A stretch of 64,000 nt of DNA from CAVSRC01 sp963830205 (GCA_963830205.1 CAWHLP010000009.1:1-64000), one strand, 5' to 3'; positions 22,973-34,909 are shown, counted from the first letter of the stretch. Notes: a model not told the origin generated them from the letters alone. Numbers and translations: made by a program.

Positions 22973-23319
22973 GCCGGCTCCGAGGTTCCCTTCAGGGCCC
23001 CGGGCGCCACAGGCGCGCCAAGGGCCTTGTCCAGCGTGCCGCTGTGCTCCCACTGCGACAGCTCGTTGAAGCCGCCGACATGGATGTCGCCGATGAAGAT
23101 CTGCGGAAAGGTGTGGCGGCCGTTGGCGCGCTGGATCATCTCCATGCGCAGCTCCGGCCGGCCGGTGGCGTCGTGCTCGACATAGATCACGCCCTTGCTG
23201 TCGAGCAGCCGCTTGGCGGCCGAGCAGAAGCCGCAGAACTGGCGCGTGTAGATGACGACCGGCGGAGCGGACGGGAAGGCTGAGTCTGTTTCCATCATTG
23301 CTGCTGAGGCTGTTTCCAT
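22969..23319 (-). CDS. grxC: Glutaredoxin
   Basis: This small thiol-disulfide oxidoreductase uses glutathione as reductant. The active site is YTRQFCGFCSAAKRLL, a dithiol C-x-x-C of the form CGFC instead of the common CPYC. HTFPQIFIGDIHVGGFNEL holds the cis-proline and glutathione-binding loop. From the ATG at 23319 the protein has 116 residues. An alternative start at 23298 or 23295 is equally plausible, because the first 16 bases of coding sequence are nearly repeated there (ATGGAAACAGCCTCAGC / ATGGAAACAGACTCAGC). It lies 16 bases after the comF stop. Confidence 0.9.
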   Translation of the reverse strand: METASAAMMETDSAFPSAPPVVIYTRQFCGFCSAAKRLLDSKGVIYVEHDATGRPELRMEMIQRANGRHTFPQIFIGDIHVGGFNELSQWEHSGTLDKALGAPVAPGALKGTSEPA

Positions 23320-23335
23320 AATGACTATATGTCGA

Positions 23336-24136
23336 TCAAACCGCGCCTTTGACAACCCGGGCGAAGGTGAGGACATCGACGGCGGTGGCGCCGCCGCGCA
23401 GCAGCGCCCGGGTCGATGCCCTCACCGTCGCCCCGGTCGTGAAGACGTCGTCCACCAGCAGCACGCGCCGCCCGGCAAGGACGCGCTTCCCCTCCGCCGT
23501 CACCCGGAAGGCGCCGCGCACGTTGCGGTCGCGTTCCTCTGCCGAAAGGCCGACCTGCTGCGCCGTCGCGCGCACGCGCACCAGCGCCAGGTTGGCGACC
23601 GGCTTGCCGGCCTTGGCCGCAAGCGTCTCAGCGAGCAGCGCCGACTGGTTGTAGCGCCGCCACCACAACCGTCGCCGGTGCAGCGGCACCGGCACCACCA
23701 CGTCGGCCGCCACGACCACCTCGCCGCCGGCCCGCGCCATCCACCCGGCCATCCAGCGGGCAAGCTCCAGCCGGTCGCGATATTTGAGGCCGTGGACCAG
23801 GCGGCGGGCGACGTCGTCATAGACCGCGACCGCGCGCGCCCGGTCGAAGGGCGGCGGATCGGCGATCGCCTCGGCGGAGAGCGCGCCCGGCCCGAGGTCA
23901 TAGGCGAAGGGAATGCCAAGCCGCTCGCAATAGGGCCGCTCGATCAGCTTGAGCCGCGACCAGCAGGCCGGGCACAGCGTCCCCATCTCCGCCACCGGCG
24001 CGTGGCAGGCGAGGCACTGCGGCGGCAGCGCCAGGTCGATGAGACGACGGCCGAGAGCCGCCGCAGCCGACGCGATCCGCGCCGCGGCTGGTCCCTTCTC
24101 CGTCTGATCGAAAATGCCGTCGCCGGTCCTGTCCAT
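23336..24136 (-). CDS. comF: ComF family phosphoribosyltransferase-like protein
   Basis: The 266-residue protein has an N-terminal zinc-finger-like pair CLACHAP and CPACW and a C-terminal phosphoribosyltransferase-type domain with the PRPP loop RVLLVDDVFTTGATVRAS. ComF proteins are linked to DNA uptake in competent bacteria, but in alphaproteobacteria the role is unsettled. I chose the ATG at 24136 because the much longer open frame upstream is only an antisense shadow of the methyltransferase gene. It leads the comF-grxC-nitrilase-DUF1178 group. Confidence 0.88.
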   Translation of the reverse strand: MDRTGDGIFDQTEKGPAAARIASAAAALGRRLIDLALPPQCLACHAPVAEMGTLCPACWSRLKLIERPYCERLGIPFAYDLGPGALSAEAIADPPPFDRARAVAVYDDVARRLVHGLKYRDRLELARWMAGWMARAGGEVVVAADVVVPVPLHRRRLWWRRYNQSALLAETLAAKAGKPVANLALVRVRATAQQVGLSAEERDRNVRGAFRVTAEGKRVLAGRRVLLVDDVFTTGATVRASTRALLRGGATAVDVLTFARVVKGAV

Positions 24137-24220
24137 CGCCGCCAAGCTTACCGCTCGCCGCAGGACCGCACCATGGCCGGCCCTTTGACGCCGGGCCAAC
24201 CGCCGCCCATAACCGGCGCC

Positions 24221-25102
24221 ATGAGCGGACCGCCCCTGATCTTCGACCAAGCGCTGGCCGACGCGCGCCGCCGGCGCGCGCTTGGCCTGGCCGTCGCCGG
24301 CGCCGATTTCCTCTATCGCGCCGTCGCCGCGGACATGGCCGAACGGCTGGCGGCCGTGAAGCGCCGCTTTGCCGTCGCCGCCGAGATCGGCAGCCCCTTG
24401 CCCGTGCTCGCCGCCACGGCCCAGGTCGACCGCATCGTGCGCCTCGACCGCATCGGCGAGACCCGGCCGGACGTGGTCGGCGACGCCGAGTTGCTCCCCT
24501 TGGCGCCGGAGAGCCTCGACCTCGCCGTCTCGGTTCTCACCCTCCACGCCGCCAACGACCTCCCCGGCGCTCTTGCCCAGATACGCCGGGCGCTGAAGCC
24601 GGACGGCCTGCTGCTTGCCGCGCTTCTCGGCGGCGACACGCTCACCGAATTGCGTCAGGCCCTTGCCTCCGCCGAAGCCGAACTGACCGGCGGCGCCTCG
24701 CCCCGCGTCGCCCCCTTCACCGATGTCCGCACCGCCGGCGCTCTCATGCAGCGCGCCGGCTTCGCCCTGCCGGTGGCCGACCAGGACCGCCACACGGTGC
24801 GCTACCAATCGGCGCTCCATCTGATGCGCGACCTGCGCGCCATGGGCCTCACCAACGTGCTCATCGAGCGCGACCGGCGGCCGCTCCGCCGCGCCGTGCT
24901 CGTCCGCACGGTCGAAATCTATGGCGAGCGCTTTGCCGATAGCGACGGGCGCGTGCGCGCCACCTTCGAGGTCATCTCGCTCTCCGGCTGGGCGCCGCAC
25001 GAAAGCCAGCAGAAGCCGCTCCGGCCCGGCAGCGCGGCCATGCGGCTCGCCGATGCGCTCGGCACCATCGAGAAGCCGGCGGGCGAGAAGGCAGGGGGAT
25101 AG
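24221..25102 (+). CDS. SAM-dependent methyltransferase (BioC/NDUFAF5-like)
   Basis: The 293-residue protein starts IFDQALADARRRRA and contains VVGDAELLPLAPESLDLAVS, LHAANDLPGALAQIRRALKP and DGLLLAALLGGDTLTELRQA. This pattern is shared by BioC and by NDUFAF5, which hydroxylates an arginine in complex I. The usual GxGxG loop is weak (around VAAEIGSPLPVL), as in NDUFAF5-type members. It is divergent from comF, a conserved arrangement. Its substrate cannot be assigned from sequence. Confidence 0.8.
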   Translation: MSGPPLIFDQALADARRRRALGLAVAGADFLYRAVAADMAERLAAVKRRFAVAAEIGSPLPVLAATAQVDRIVRLDRIGETRPDVVGDAELLPLAPESLDLAVSVLTLHAANDLPGALAQIRRALKPDGLLLAALLGGDTLTELRQALASAEAELTGGASPRVAPFTDVRTAGALMQRAGFALPVADQDRHTVRYQSALHLMRDLRAMGLTNVLIERDRRPLRRAVLVRTVEIYGERFADSDGRVRATFEVISLSGWAPHESQQKPLRPGSAAMRLADALGTIEKPAGEKAGG

Positions 25103-25116
25103 AACTCCCTCGCTCC

Positions 25117-25217
25117 GTCATCCTCCGGCGAGGCGAAGCCACGACCGGAGGATCGTTCTCCGCGAATCGCAGCGCCCCCTATGTCGAACCCGATCCTCCG
25201 CTTGCGCGGAGGATGAC
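25117..25217. repeat. 101-bp palindromic repeat element
   Basis: The element is bounded by perfect 11-base inverted repeats GTCATCCTCCG (25117-25127) and CGGAGGATGAC (25207-25217). Internal copies of GATCCTCCG/CGGAGGATC make a clover-like fold. It lies between convergent genes and probably comes from the same class of alphaproteobacterial extragenic elements. Confidence 0.7.
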
Positions 25218-25241
25218 CGTGGGGGAATTTGAGGCCAGATG

Positions 25242-25520
25242 CTACCGGTCCAGCATTTCCAGCGCGTGGCGCTGCTCCGCCGGCGACATGTCGGCGAAGG
25301 CTTTCGCCGGCACCGAGCCGGTGACGATCGGATCGATCGCAGCCGCCTTGCCGATCGCCATGTCGGGATCGTGCGCCGGCAGCCCGCCGAGCAGGATCAC
25401 GGCCACCCCGAGGAGCGCCAGCGCGATCGGCACGAAGACCGCCGGCCGCGGCCGCCCCGCGCGCGTATCGCTCTCGCCGGTCGGCGGCAGCAAGGCGTCA
25501 TCGGGATATCGGGTCGACAT
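25242..25520 (-). CDS. Small single-pass membrane protein, unknown function
   Basis: The 92-residue protein has a polar N-terminus (about 27 residues), one membrane segment (AVFVPIALALLGVAVILLGG), and a C-terminal part with VTGSVPAKAFADMSPAEQRH. The orientation and the short periplasmic tail suggest an inner-membrane protein. I do not recognise a named family. It is downstream of mutT on the same strand with about 50 bases between. Confidence 0.65.
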   Translation of the reverse strand: MSTRYPDDALLPPTGESDTRAGRPRPAVFVPIALALLGVAVILLGGLPAHDPDMAIGKAAAIDPIVTGSVPAKAFADMSPAEQRHALEMLDR

Positions 25521-25572
25521 GACAATTCCTCCGGCGCCGACAGCGGCACGGTTAAGGAATTGTCAAGGACAA

Positions 25573-25992
25573 CTATAAAAGATCGATTAACACCGGGATC
25601 AACGGCAGGTCGGCGGGCGGCATCTTGTAGTCGCGGAGATCCTTCGCCCGCACCCATTTCAGCGCCTGCCCCTCGCGCCCCTGCGGCGTCCCCTGCCATT
25701 TGCGGCAGACGTAGAGCGGCATCAGCAGGTGGAAGTGCTCATAGGCGTGGCTGGCGAAGGAGAGCGGCGCCAGGCAGGCGGCCTTGATGTCGATGCCGAG
25801 CTCCTCCTGGAGCTCGCGGATGAGCGACTGCTCCGGCGTCTCGCCGTGCTCCATCTTGCCGCCGGGGAATTCCCAATAGCCACCGAGCTCCTTGCCCTCC
25901 GGCCGCTGGGTGATCAGCACCCGCCCGTCGGCGTCGATCAGCGCGCAGGCGGCGACCAGGATCACCGGATTGCTCTCGCAACGGTCGCACAT
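25573..25992 (-). CDS. mutT: (Deoxy)nucleoside triphosphate pyrophosphohydrolase, MutT-like Nudix hydrolase
   Basis: The 139-residue protein carries a full Nudix box from GGKMEHGETPEQ through RELQEELGI and the start VAACALIDADGRVLITQRPEG, matching MutT enzymes that remove oxidised 8-oxo-dGTP from the nucleotide pool. Residues WEFPGGK are typical. I chose the ATG at 25992, 14 bases after the argJ stop, rather than a start inside argJ. argJ-mutT is a common alphaproteobacterial pair. Confidence 0.9.
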   Translation of the reverse strand: MCDRCESNPVILVAACALIDADGRVLITQRPEGKELGGYWEFPGGKMEHGETPEQSLIRELQEELGIDIKAACLAPLSFASHAYEHFHLLMPLYVCRKWQGTPQGREGQALKWVRAKDLRDYKMPPADLPLIPVLIDLL

Positions 25993-26006
25993 GGCAGTGC
26001 CCGCCT

Positions 26007-27239
26007 TCAGCTCCGGTAGTCGCCGTTGATGGCGACGTAGTCCTTGGTGAGGTCGCAGGTCCACACCGTGTCGCTGCCCTGGCCCATGCCGAGCTCGACG
26101 GTGACGACGACGTCGTCGCGCTTCACTTCGGCCGTGGCCGCGTCTTCCGAATAGGCCGGGTCGCGCTCGCCCTTGACCGCCACGCGCACGCCGCCGAACC
26201 AGATCGCCAGCTTGTCGCGCTCGGCCGGCTCGCCGGCCTTGCCCACCGCCATGACGATGCGGCCCCAGTTGGCGTCCTCGCCGGCGATCGCGGTCTTGAC
26301 CAGCGGCGAATTGGCGATCGCCATGCCGACGCGGCGCGCCGATTTCTTCGAAACCGCGCCCTTGACCCGGATCTCGACGAATTTCCGCGCCCCCTCGCCG
26401 TCGCGCACCACCTGGTGGGCGAGGTCGCGCAGCACCTCGTTGAGCGCGGCACGGAACGGCTTCAACCGCCGGTCCGCCGGGCTTTCGATGCGCGGGGCGT
26501 CCTTGGCCGCACCGGTGGCAAAGAAGAGCAGCGTGTCGGAGGTCGAGGTGTCGCTGTCGACGGTGATGGCGTTGAAGGTGTCGATGACGCCCTTGGCCAG
26601 GAGAGTTTGCAGCACCGGCGCTGCGATTGGCGCATCGGTGACCACGAAGGCGAGCAGCGTCGCCATGTCGGGGGCGATCATGCCCGCCCCCTTGGCGATG
26701 CCGTTGATGGTCACCGTCGCCCCGCCGAGGTCAACCTGGCGGCTCGCCCCCTTGGGGTAGGTGTCGGTGGTCATGATCGCGCGCGCCGCCTCGACCCAGG
26801 GGCCGGGCATCGCCCGCGCCGCCGTATCTTCGAGCACGGCACCGAACTTGCTGGCGTCGAGCGGCTCGCCGATCACCCCGGTCGAAGCCAGATAGACCTG
26901 TTTCGCCGGGCAGCCGGCGACCTTGGCGGCGAGCGCCGCCGACAGCTTGACCGCCTCGCGCCCGCGCTTGCCGGTGAAGGCGTTGGCATTGCCGGAATTG
27001 ACCAGGAGCGCCCGCGCCTTGCCGGAGGCAAGCGCCGCCTTGCACCAGTCCACCGGCGCCGACGGGCATTTCGACCTGGTGAACACGCCGGCGACCTCGG
27101 TGCCCTTGTCGAAGAGCATCAGCAGCACGTCGCGGCGGTTCTTGTACTTGATGCCGGCCTCGGCGGTGGCGAAACGCACACCGCCGAGTTCCGGCAGGTC
27201 GGCAAACGCGGCCGGCGCCAGAGGTGACAGGCCTGCCAT
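26007..27239 (-). CDS. argJ: Bifunctional glutamate N-acetyltransferase / amino-acid N-acetyltransferase
   Basis: ArgJ transfers acetyl from N-acetylornithine to glutamate and may also make N-acetylglutamate from acetyl-CoA, closing the cyclic arginine pathway. The 410-residue precursor contains the self-cleavage site in KGAGMIAPDMATLLAFVVTD, where the Thr becomes the nucleophile of the beta chain. NSGNANAFTGKRG and YLASTGVIGEPLD are also family hallmarks. The length is normal. It lies between the foldase and mutT genes on the same strand, with short gaps. Confidence 0.96.
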   Translation of the reverse strand: MAGLSPLAPAAFADLPELGGVRFATAEAGIKYKNRRDVLLMLFDKGTEVAGVFTRSKCPSAPVDWCKAALASGKARALLVNSGNANAFTGKRGREAVKLSAALAAKVAGCPAKQVYLASTGVIGEPLDASKFGAVLEDTAARAMPGPWVEAARAIMTTDTYPKGASRQVDLGGATVTINGIAKGAGMIAPDMATLLAFVVTDAPIAAPVLQTLLAKGVIDTFNAITVDSDTSTSDTLLFFATGAAKDAPRIESPADRRLKPFRAALNEVLRDLAHQVVRDGEGARKFVEIRVKGAVSKKSARRVGMAIANSPLVKTAIAGEDANWGRIVMAVGKAGEPAERDKLAIWFGGVRVAVKGERDPAYSEDAATAEVKRDDVVVTVELGMGQGSDTVWTCDLTKDYVAINGDYRS

Positions 27240-27255
27240 CCCGCCCCCCGTCGGC

Positions 27256-28167
27256 TTACTTCGTCGCTGGTGCTGCCGGCGCCGCTGGTGCCGCCGGAGC
27301 CGCTGGTGCTGCCGGAGCCGGCGGCGGGGCAGCGTCGATGATCTCGATCTTGGCGGTCACCCGCAGGGCCTGCATCGCCGCACCATAGGCCTCGTTGATC
27401 ATCTGCTGGCGGATCTGCTGGGAGACCTTCTCGAAGGGCGGTGCCGGTTCCTTGCGCGTCGCCACCAGCTTGATGACGTGCCAGCCGAACTGCGACTGCA
27501 CCGGCGTTTCGGTGTAGGTGCCGACCTTCATGGCCACCACCGCGTCGGCGAACGGCTTCACCATCTGCTTGGGATCGAAGAAGCCAAGGTCGCCGCCCTG
27601 GGCGGCCGAGCCGGTATCCAGCGACTTTTCCTTGGCAATCGCTGCAAAATCCCCGCCCTTGTCGAGCTCGGCGATGATCGCCTTGGCTTCGTCCTCGGTC
27701 TTCACCAGGATATGCGAAGCCTGATACTGGTCGACCGGCACGAACGACTTCACCACCTCGTCGTAACGCTTGTGCAGCGCTTCGTCGGTAATCTGCGCCA
27801 GCACCTTGTCGCGCACATATTCAAGCTCCAGCGTACGCTCGCGCACGGTCTGCAGGCGCCGCTGCACATCGGGCTTCTTGTCGAGGCCCTCGGCCGTCGC
27901 GGCAGCGGCGGAAAGCTTGATGTCGATCAGGTGCTGGATGAGCTGGGCCCGGCGCTGGGCATCCGGCATCTGGGCGACCTGGTCGCGGAAATCGAGCGCG
28001 GCCTGGGAGAGGTCCGCCTCGGTGATCTCGACGCCGTTGACCCGGGCGACGACGGTGTCGGGGGCGGGATCATTGGCAAATGCGGGGTACGGCAGGGCGA
28101 CGAGGGCGAGCAGTGCAAAGAGCGCAGCGGCGGCTCCGCCGTGCCGAATTCTGGCCTTGACGGTCAT
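27256..28167 (-). CDS. Periplasmic peptidyl-prolyl isomerase, parvulin/PrsA-SurA type
   Basis: The 303-residue exported protein helps fold secreted proteins. A signal peptide covers about residues 1-32 (LFALLALVALPYPAFA). A SurA-N-like helical region follows, then a parvulin domain (YQASHILVKTEDEAKAII to FGWHVIKLV, about 145-240). The C-terminus ends in a Pro/Ala tandem repeat (five APA units). It is divergent from secA, so folding and export genes face each other across a shared region of about 270 bases. Confidence 0.9.
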   Translation of the reverse strand: MTVKARIRHGGAAAALFALLALVALPYPAFANDPAPDTVVARVNGVEITEADLSQAALDFRDQVAQMPDAQRRAQLIQHLIDIKLSAAAATAEGLDKKPDVQRRLQTVRERTLELEYVRDKVLAQITDEALHKRYDEVVKSFVPVDQYQASHILVKTEDEAKAIIAELDKGGDFAAIAKEKSLDTGSAAQGGDLGFFDPKQMVKPFADAVVAMKVGTYTETPVQSQFGWHVIKLVATRKEPAPPFEKVSQQIRQQMINEAYGAAMQALRVTAKIEIIDAAPPPAPAAPAAPAAPAAPAAPATK

Positions 28168-28255
28168 GGAAACACTTCCGTTCGGTTGATCGGGATTTCT
28201 TTCGACTGCCTCAATGCGGCAGCCAGAAGGCGACGCTCAGCTCCGGTTTGCGCCG

Positions 28256-28284
28256 TTGACATCGATTATCCCCCCTCTTATCTG
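28256..28284 (+). promoter_or_regulatory. Probable secA promoter
   Basis: A perfect TTGACA (28256-28261) is followed after 17 bases by TATCTG (28279-28284), a weak -10 box. It would start transcription about 145 bases before the secA ATG. Confidence 0.5.
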
Positions 28285-28434
28285 TCTCCACGCTTGGCGT
28301 CCAGAACGCTTTAAATCCTTAGGCGGTGACGGCGGTATCCCATACCGGCGTTCGTCGCAGGGACAGCGATGTCGGCAGCTAGCGCCGGCGCCATGCCCCG
28401 GCTGGGACACCTGAAGCTCAAGGATTTCATCATC

Positions 28435-31191
<2,757 letters not shown>

Positions 31192-31336
31192 CGACGGGAC
31201 CCTCTGAGGACTGTGTGCGTGTCCCGGGCGCTGCCTGGGCCGCATGAAGCGGATTGACCGCGGATCTGCGGCGCACCGCTGCGCGCTGCACCGCGTCCGG
31301 GGAACCTCACGCGCGATCGCTGCCTTGGAGAATGGC

Positions 31337-32647
31337 TCAGCCTGACGGTTGGGCACTGGCATCCGTGCCGGTGCCGTCGTCGCCCGGCCACAGGAACTTC
31401 TTCTTGACGAACTTGCCGACCGGCTGGATCGCCGGGGTCAAGTCGGGCGTGATCTTGGCGTCCGCGCCGCCGCCGGCCGTCATCGCCGGCGCCGCGGCAG
31501 GCTGCTGAACGACAGCCGGAGCCGCAATTACCGCAGCCGCCTTCTTGGGGGCCGCCGGCTTCGCGACCATCGCCGGAGCCACCGAGGCCACCGCCGGAGC
31601 GGGGCGTGGCGTCGGCACCGCTGCCTTGGGCGGCGCTACCGATAACTCGGCCTTGGGCGGCACGACCGGCGTGGCCGGCCCGGTTGCGGCAGGAGGCCGG
31701 GCCCCACCGCTCAGCATCCTCTGCAGGAACGACGGGTTGGCCGCGCGCTGGGCAGCCGCCTGCTGGCGGGCCGCATCCTGCTCGTCCTTCTGCTCGAGCA
31801 TGGCGACGGCCTGGGCGAACTTGGCGTCGTCCTCGGCCTCCTTGCGCTGGAGCGCGTCGGCAAGCTCGGGCAGCACGGTATAGGACGGGCAAGCCCCCGA
31901 CGGGTTGAAGCTGGCATTGCCCGCATCGGCGTTGAACACGTAGTGCCGGTCGCAGACATCGACCTTGGGCGGGACGTGCATCAGCTCGAAGGAATCGTAG
32001 CCGACCTTGAGCATGCGCCAGAAATCCATGTTGGGATCGTCGTGATGCCTGGCGAGGTTGGTCGGGGTCATGCGGAACGGGAAGGCCTGGATCTCGAAGG
32101 CCCGCTGGCCGCCGCGGAAGGCGTCGCGCGCCAGACGGAAGATCTCGCCGGCGTCCTGGTCGCTCATCGAGTAGCAGCCCGACGACGAACAGGCGCCGTG
32201 CACCATCAGGTTGGAGCCGGTGCGCCCGAGCGAGCGGTCATAGGCGTTGGGATAGCCGATGTTGAAGGACAGGTAGTAGTTCGACTTGGGGTTCATCTGC
32301 GCCGGCGTGACCGTGTAGAAGCCCTCAGGCGCCTGGCGGTCGCCCTCGACCTTCTTCGGCCCCAACGCCCCCGACCACCGGCAGATGGAATAGGTCTTGA
32401 GCAGGCCGAAGCGGCCGTCGTCCTGCTGCTTCCAGATCTCCATCTGCGATTCTTCCTTGAAGATGCGGATGAAGATCGGCGCCGTGTCCTTCATGGCAAG
32501 CTGGCGCATCTTGGCGGTGAGCATGCCCGACACCGGGCGGTCTTCCTTGGGGAGATCGGAGTAGTTGCAGCCGGCCAGCGCCACGAGCGCCACCGAGAGC
32601 AGCGCCAGCGCAGGCAGCACTCTCCCCAAGCCTGGTCGAATCGCCAT
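31337..32647 (-). CDS. L,D-transpeptidase (YkuD/YafK-type) lipoprotein
   Basis: The protein starts with a lipoprotein signal ending in LVALAGCN, so it should be lipid-anchored at about residue 27 and act in the periplasm. The catalytic YkuD motif is MVHGACSSSGCYSMSDQD, with His and Cys correctly spaced, in a domain of about 200 residues (PIFIRIFKEESQMEIWK onward). The last 180 residues are Ala/Pro-rich and probably disordered. Such proteins cross-link peptidoglycan or attach proteins to it. I chose the ATG at 32647, with AAGGGG just upstream, over the GTG at 32653. The 145-base gap to secA holds nothing I recognise. Confidence 0.87.
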   Translation of the reverse strand: MAIRPGLGRVLPALALLSVALVALAGCNYSDLPKEDRPVSGMLTAKMRQLAMKDTAPIFIRIFKEESQMEIWKQQDDGRFGLLKTYSICRWSGALGPKKVEGDRQAPEGFYTVTPAQMNPKSNYYLSFNIGYPNAYDRSLGRTGSNLMVHGACSSSGCYSMSDQDAGEIFRLARDAFRGGQRAFEIQAFPFRMTPTNLARHHDDPNMDFWRMLKVGYDSFELMHVPPKVDVCDRHYVFNADAGNASFNPSGACPSYTVLPELADALQRKEAEDDAKFAQAVAMLEQKDEQDAARQQAAAQRAANPSFLQRMLSGGARPPAATGPATPVVPPKAELSVAPPKAAVPTPRPAPAVASVAPAMVAKPAAPKKAAAVIAAPAVVQQPAAAPAMTAGGGADAKITPDLTPAIQPVGKFVKKKFLWPGDDGTGTDASAQPSG

Positions 32648-32807
32648 CAGCACCCCTTCCGGCTTCCCCAGCTCGCCGTCGGCAGAAGCGGAGATTCTCG
32701 TAATCCTGTCAAGATTGACGAGATGTTAACCGCCCGCGCCCGCGCTCACATTCATGCGAGCGCCGGCAGCAGTTTCCCGCCGCCGTGTGGCACAGAAAAG
32801 GCAGGCT

Positions 32808-33761
32808 CTAGAGGTTGCGTCCGATCGCCAGGAACTTCTCGCGCCGCTGCCGGCGGACCTCCTCCGGCGGCAGGTTGCCGAGCGAATCGAGCACCTCGGC
32901 GATGGCTTCGCCGGTCGCCTTGATGATCGTTTCCGGCTCGCGGTGAGCGCCGCCGATCGGCTCCGGGACGATGCGGTCGATGACGCCGAACTTGAGCAGG
33001 TCCTCGGCCGTGATCCGCATGCCCGTGGCGGCGTCCTGCGCGCGGCTGGAATCGTGCCAGAGGATCGAGGCGGCGCCCTCCGGCGAGATCACCGTGTAGA
33101 TCGAGTGCTCCAGCATCAGCACCTTGTTGGCGGTGGCAATCGAGATGGCGCCGCCCGAGCCGCCCTCGCCGATGACCACGGCGACATTGGGCACGCCGAG
33201 GTTGACGCAGGCCTCCGTCGAGCGGGCGATGGCCTCGGCCTGGCCGCGCTCCTCGGCACCCAGCCCCGGATAGGCGCCGGCGGTATCGACCAGCGCGATC
33301 ACCGGCAGGCCGAAGCGGTCGGCCAGGTCCATGATGCGCACGGCCTTGCGATAGCCCTCCGGCCGCGCCATGCCGAAATTGTGCTTGAGCCGGCTCTCGG
33401 TGTCGTTGCCCTTCTCATGGCCGATCAGCGCCACCCGCTTGCCGCGGAAGAAGCCGATGCCGGCGACGATCGCCGCGTCCTCGCCGAACTTGCGGTCGCC
33501 GGCCAGCGGCGTGAAGTCCTCGATCAGCAGGCGGGCATAATCGCTGGTGTGCGGCCGTTCCGGATGGCGGGCGACCTGGGTCTTCTGCCAGGGGGAAAGC
33601 TTGCCGTAGATCTCCGCCAGCGCCTGCGCCGCCTTGGCCTCCAGCCGGGCGATCTCCTCGCCGATGGCGACCGCATCGCCTTCCTTTTCGAGCGCGCGCA
33701 GTTCCTGGACCTTGCCCTGAAGGTCGGCGACCGGTTTCTCGAAATCGAGGTAGCTGCGCAT
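32808..33761 (-). CDS. accA: Acetyl-CoA carboxylase carboxyltransferase subunit alpha
   Basis: AccA with AccD transfers carboxyl from biotin to acetyl-CoA, the first committed step of fatty acid synthesis. The 317-residue protein starts MRSYLDFEKPVADLQGKVQE and includes DTAGAYPGLGAEERGQAEAI, GEGGSGGAISIATANKVLM and the SPEGAASILWHDS region. The length is normal for the family. Its neighbour xerD is a common companion in alphaproteobacteria. Confidence 0.97.
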   Translation of the reverse strand: MRSYLDFEKPVADLQGKVQELRALEKEGDAVAIGEEIARLEAKAAQALAEIYGKLSPWQKTQVARHPERPHTSDYARLLIEDFTPLAGDRKFGEDAAIVAGIGFFRGKRVALIGHEKGNDTESRLKHNFGMARPEGYRKAVRIMDLADRFGLPVIALVDTAGAYPGLGAEERGQAEAIARSTEACVNLGVPNVAVVIGEGGSGGAISIATANKVLMLEHSIYTVISPEGAASILWHDSSRAQDAATGMRITAEDLLKFGVIDRIVPEPIGGAHREPETIIKATGEAIAEVLDSLGNLPPEEVRRQRREKFLAIGRNL

Positions 33762-33945
33762 CGCGTCTCGCGAGGAATGGAAGTCTCTGCTCCGCGGGCG
33801 TCCCGCCGGCGAAAAGCGGCGGCAAACTGACGGGAGCGTGGCGCCAAGTCAAGCAATGCCACCGCCAGCACGCTAGTCCCGTCCGGTTACCGGTCCGTTC
33901 CGGGCCACCGGCCGCAGGCCCGCACGGCGTCGCGCCTCATGCGGG

Positions 33946-34899
33946 TTAAACCTTTTTCGCGCCCGCCAATGGGTGGTGCTCGCTGACCAGGGTCCGCAGC
34001 CGCTCTTCCAGGACGTGGGTGTAGATCTGGGTGGTGGAGATGTCGGCATGGCCGAGGAGCTGCTGCACGACCCTGAGGTCGGCGCCGTGTTGCAGCAGGT
34101 GGCTGGCGAAGGCATGGCGCACCACATGCGGCGATATCTTCGCCGCCGGGATGCCGACCCTGACGGCCAAGTCCTTGAGATCACGGGCAAAAGCCTGCCG
34201 GGTCAGGTGCCCACTGTCGCCGAATGAGGGGAACAGCCAGGGGCTGCCGGCAACGCCGGAGGCCGCCCGTGCCGCGAGGTAGTTGGCAACCGCATCGCGC
34301 GCCTTGTCGGTCAGCGGCACAATGCGCTCATGCCCGCCCTTGCCGCGCACGGTGAACATGCGCTGGTCGCGACGCATCACCGCAGCCTTGAGCGAGACCA
34401 GCTCCGACACTCTGAGACCGGTCGCGTAGAGCATCTCGACCAGGGCATGGAGGCGGAGCGCTCGCAAGTGTGCCGCCTCGCTCCCCTCTCCGTGCGTCTC
34501 CTCGCCCGCCCGCTCGATCAGGCGCGTGACCTCGTCCTCGCTCAGCACCGATGGCAGCCGGGCCGGGCGGCGCGGCCCCTCGATGATGCCGGTCGGGTCG
34601 TCGCCGCGCACGCCTTCGCTGACCAGGAAACGATGCAGCTGCCTGAGCGCCGAAAGCCTGCGGGCGGCCGAGGTTGCTGCAAATCCGCGCAGGTCTAGGT
34701 CGGCGAGATAGGCGCGCACCTGCTCCGCCCCGGCGCGCGCGAAGCCGCTGCCGTGGGCAGAGAGGAAGCGGCCGTAGTCCTCAAGATCACGGCGGTAGGA
34801 GGCAAGCGTATTCAACGCCGCGCCGCGCTCCGCGCTCATCATCTCGAGGAAGGCTTCGATGTGATGGCCGCCGGCGGCGGCCTTTGCCCCGCTTGCCAC
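33946..34899 (-). CDS. xerD: Site-specific tyrosine recombinase XerD
   Basis: XerD with XerC resolves chromosome dimers at dif. The 317-residue protein has the SAM-like N-terminal domain and the catalytic residues of tyrosine recombinases: Arg in ATGLRVSELVSL, His-x-x-Arg in ISPHVVRHAFASHLL, His in LLGHADISTTQIYTHV and the final Tyr in that same stretch. The GTG at 34899 is chosen because it lies ten bases after the stop of the upstream small gene, and the further upstream frame is arginine-rich shadow. As a chromosome-encoded housekeeping recombinase it is not evidence for a mobile element. Confidence 0.94.
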   Translation of the reverse strand: MASGAKAAAGGHHIEAFLEMMSAERGAALNTLASYRRDLEDYGRFLSAHGSGFARAGAEQVRAYLADLDLRGFAATSAARRLSALRQLHRFLVSEGVRGDDPTGIIEGPRRPARLPSVLSEDEVTRLIERAGEETHGEGSEAAHLRALRLHALVEMLYATGLRVSELVSLKAAVMRRDQRMFTVRGKGGHERIVPLTDKARDAVANYLAARAASGVAGSPWLFPSFGDSGHLTRQAFARDLKDLAVRVGIPAAKISPHVVRHAFASHLLQHGADLRVVQQLLGHADISTTQIYTHVLEERLRTLVSEHHPLAGAKKV

Positions 34900-34909
34900 G
34901 GCGGCTCGC

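Noticed and set aside
33946..34899. XerD as part of a mobile element
   Set aside because: Its neighbours are housekeeping genes in a common order, consistent with the chromosomal dimer-resolution recombinase.
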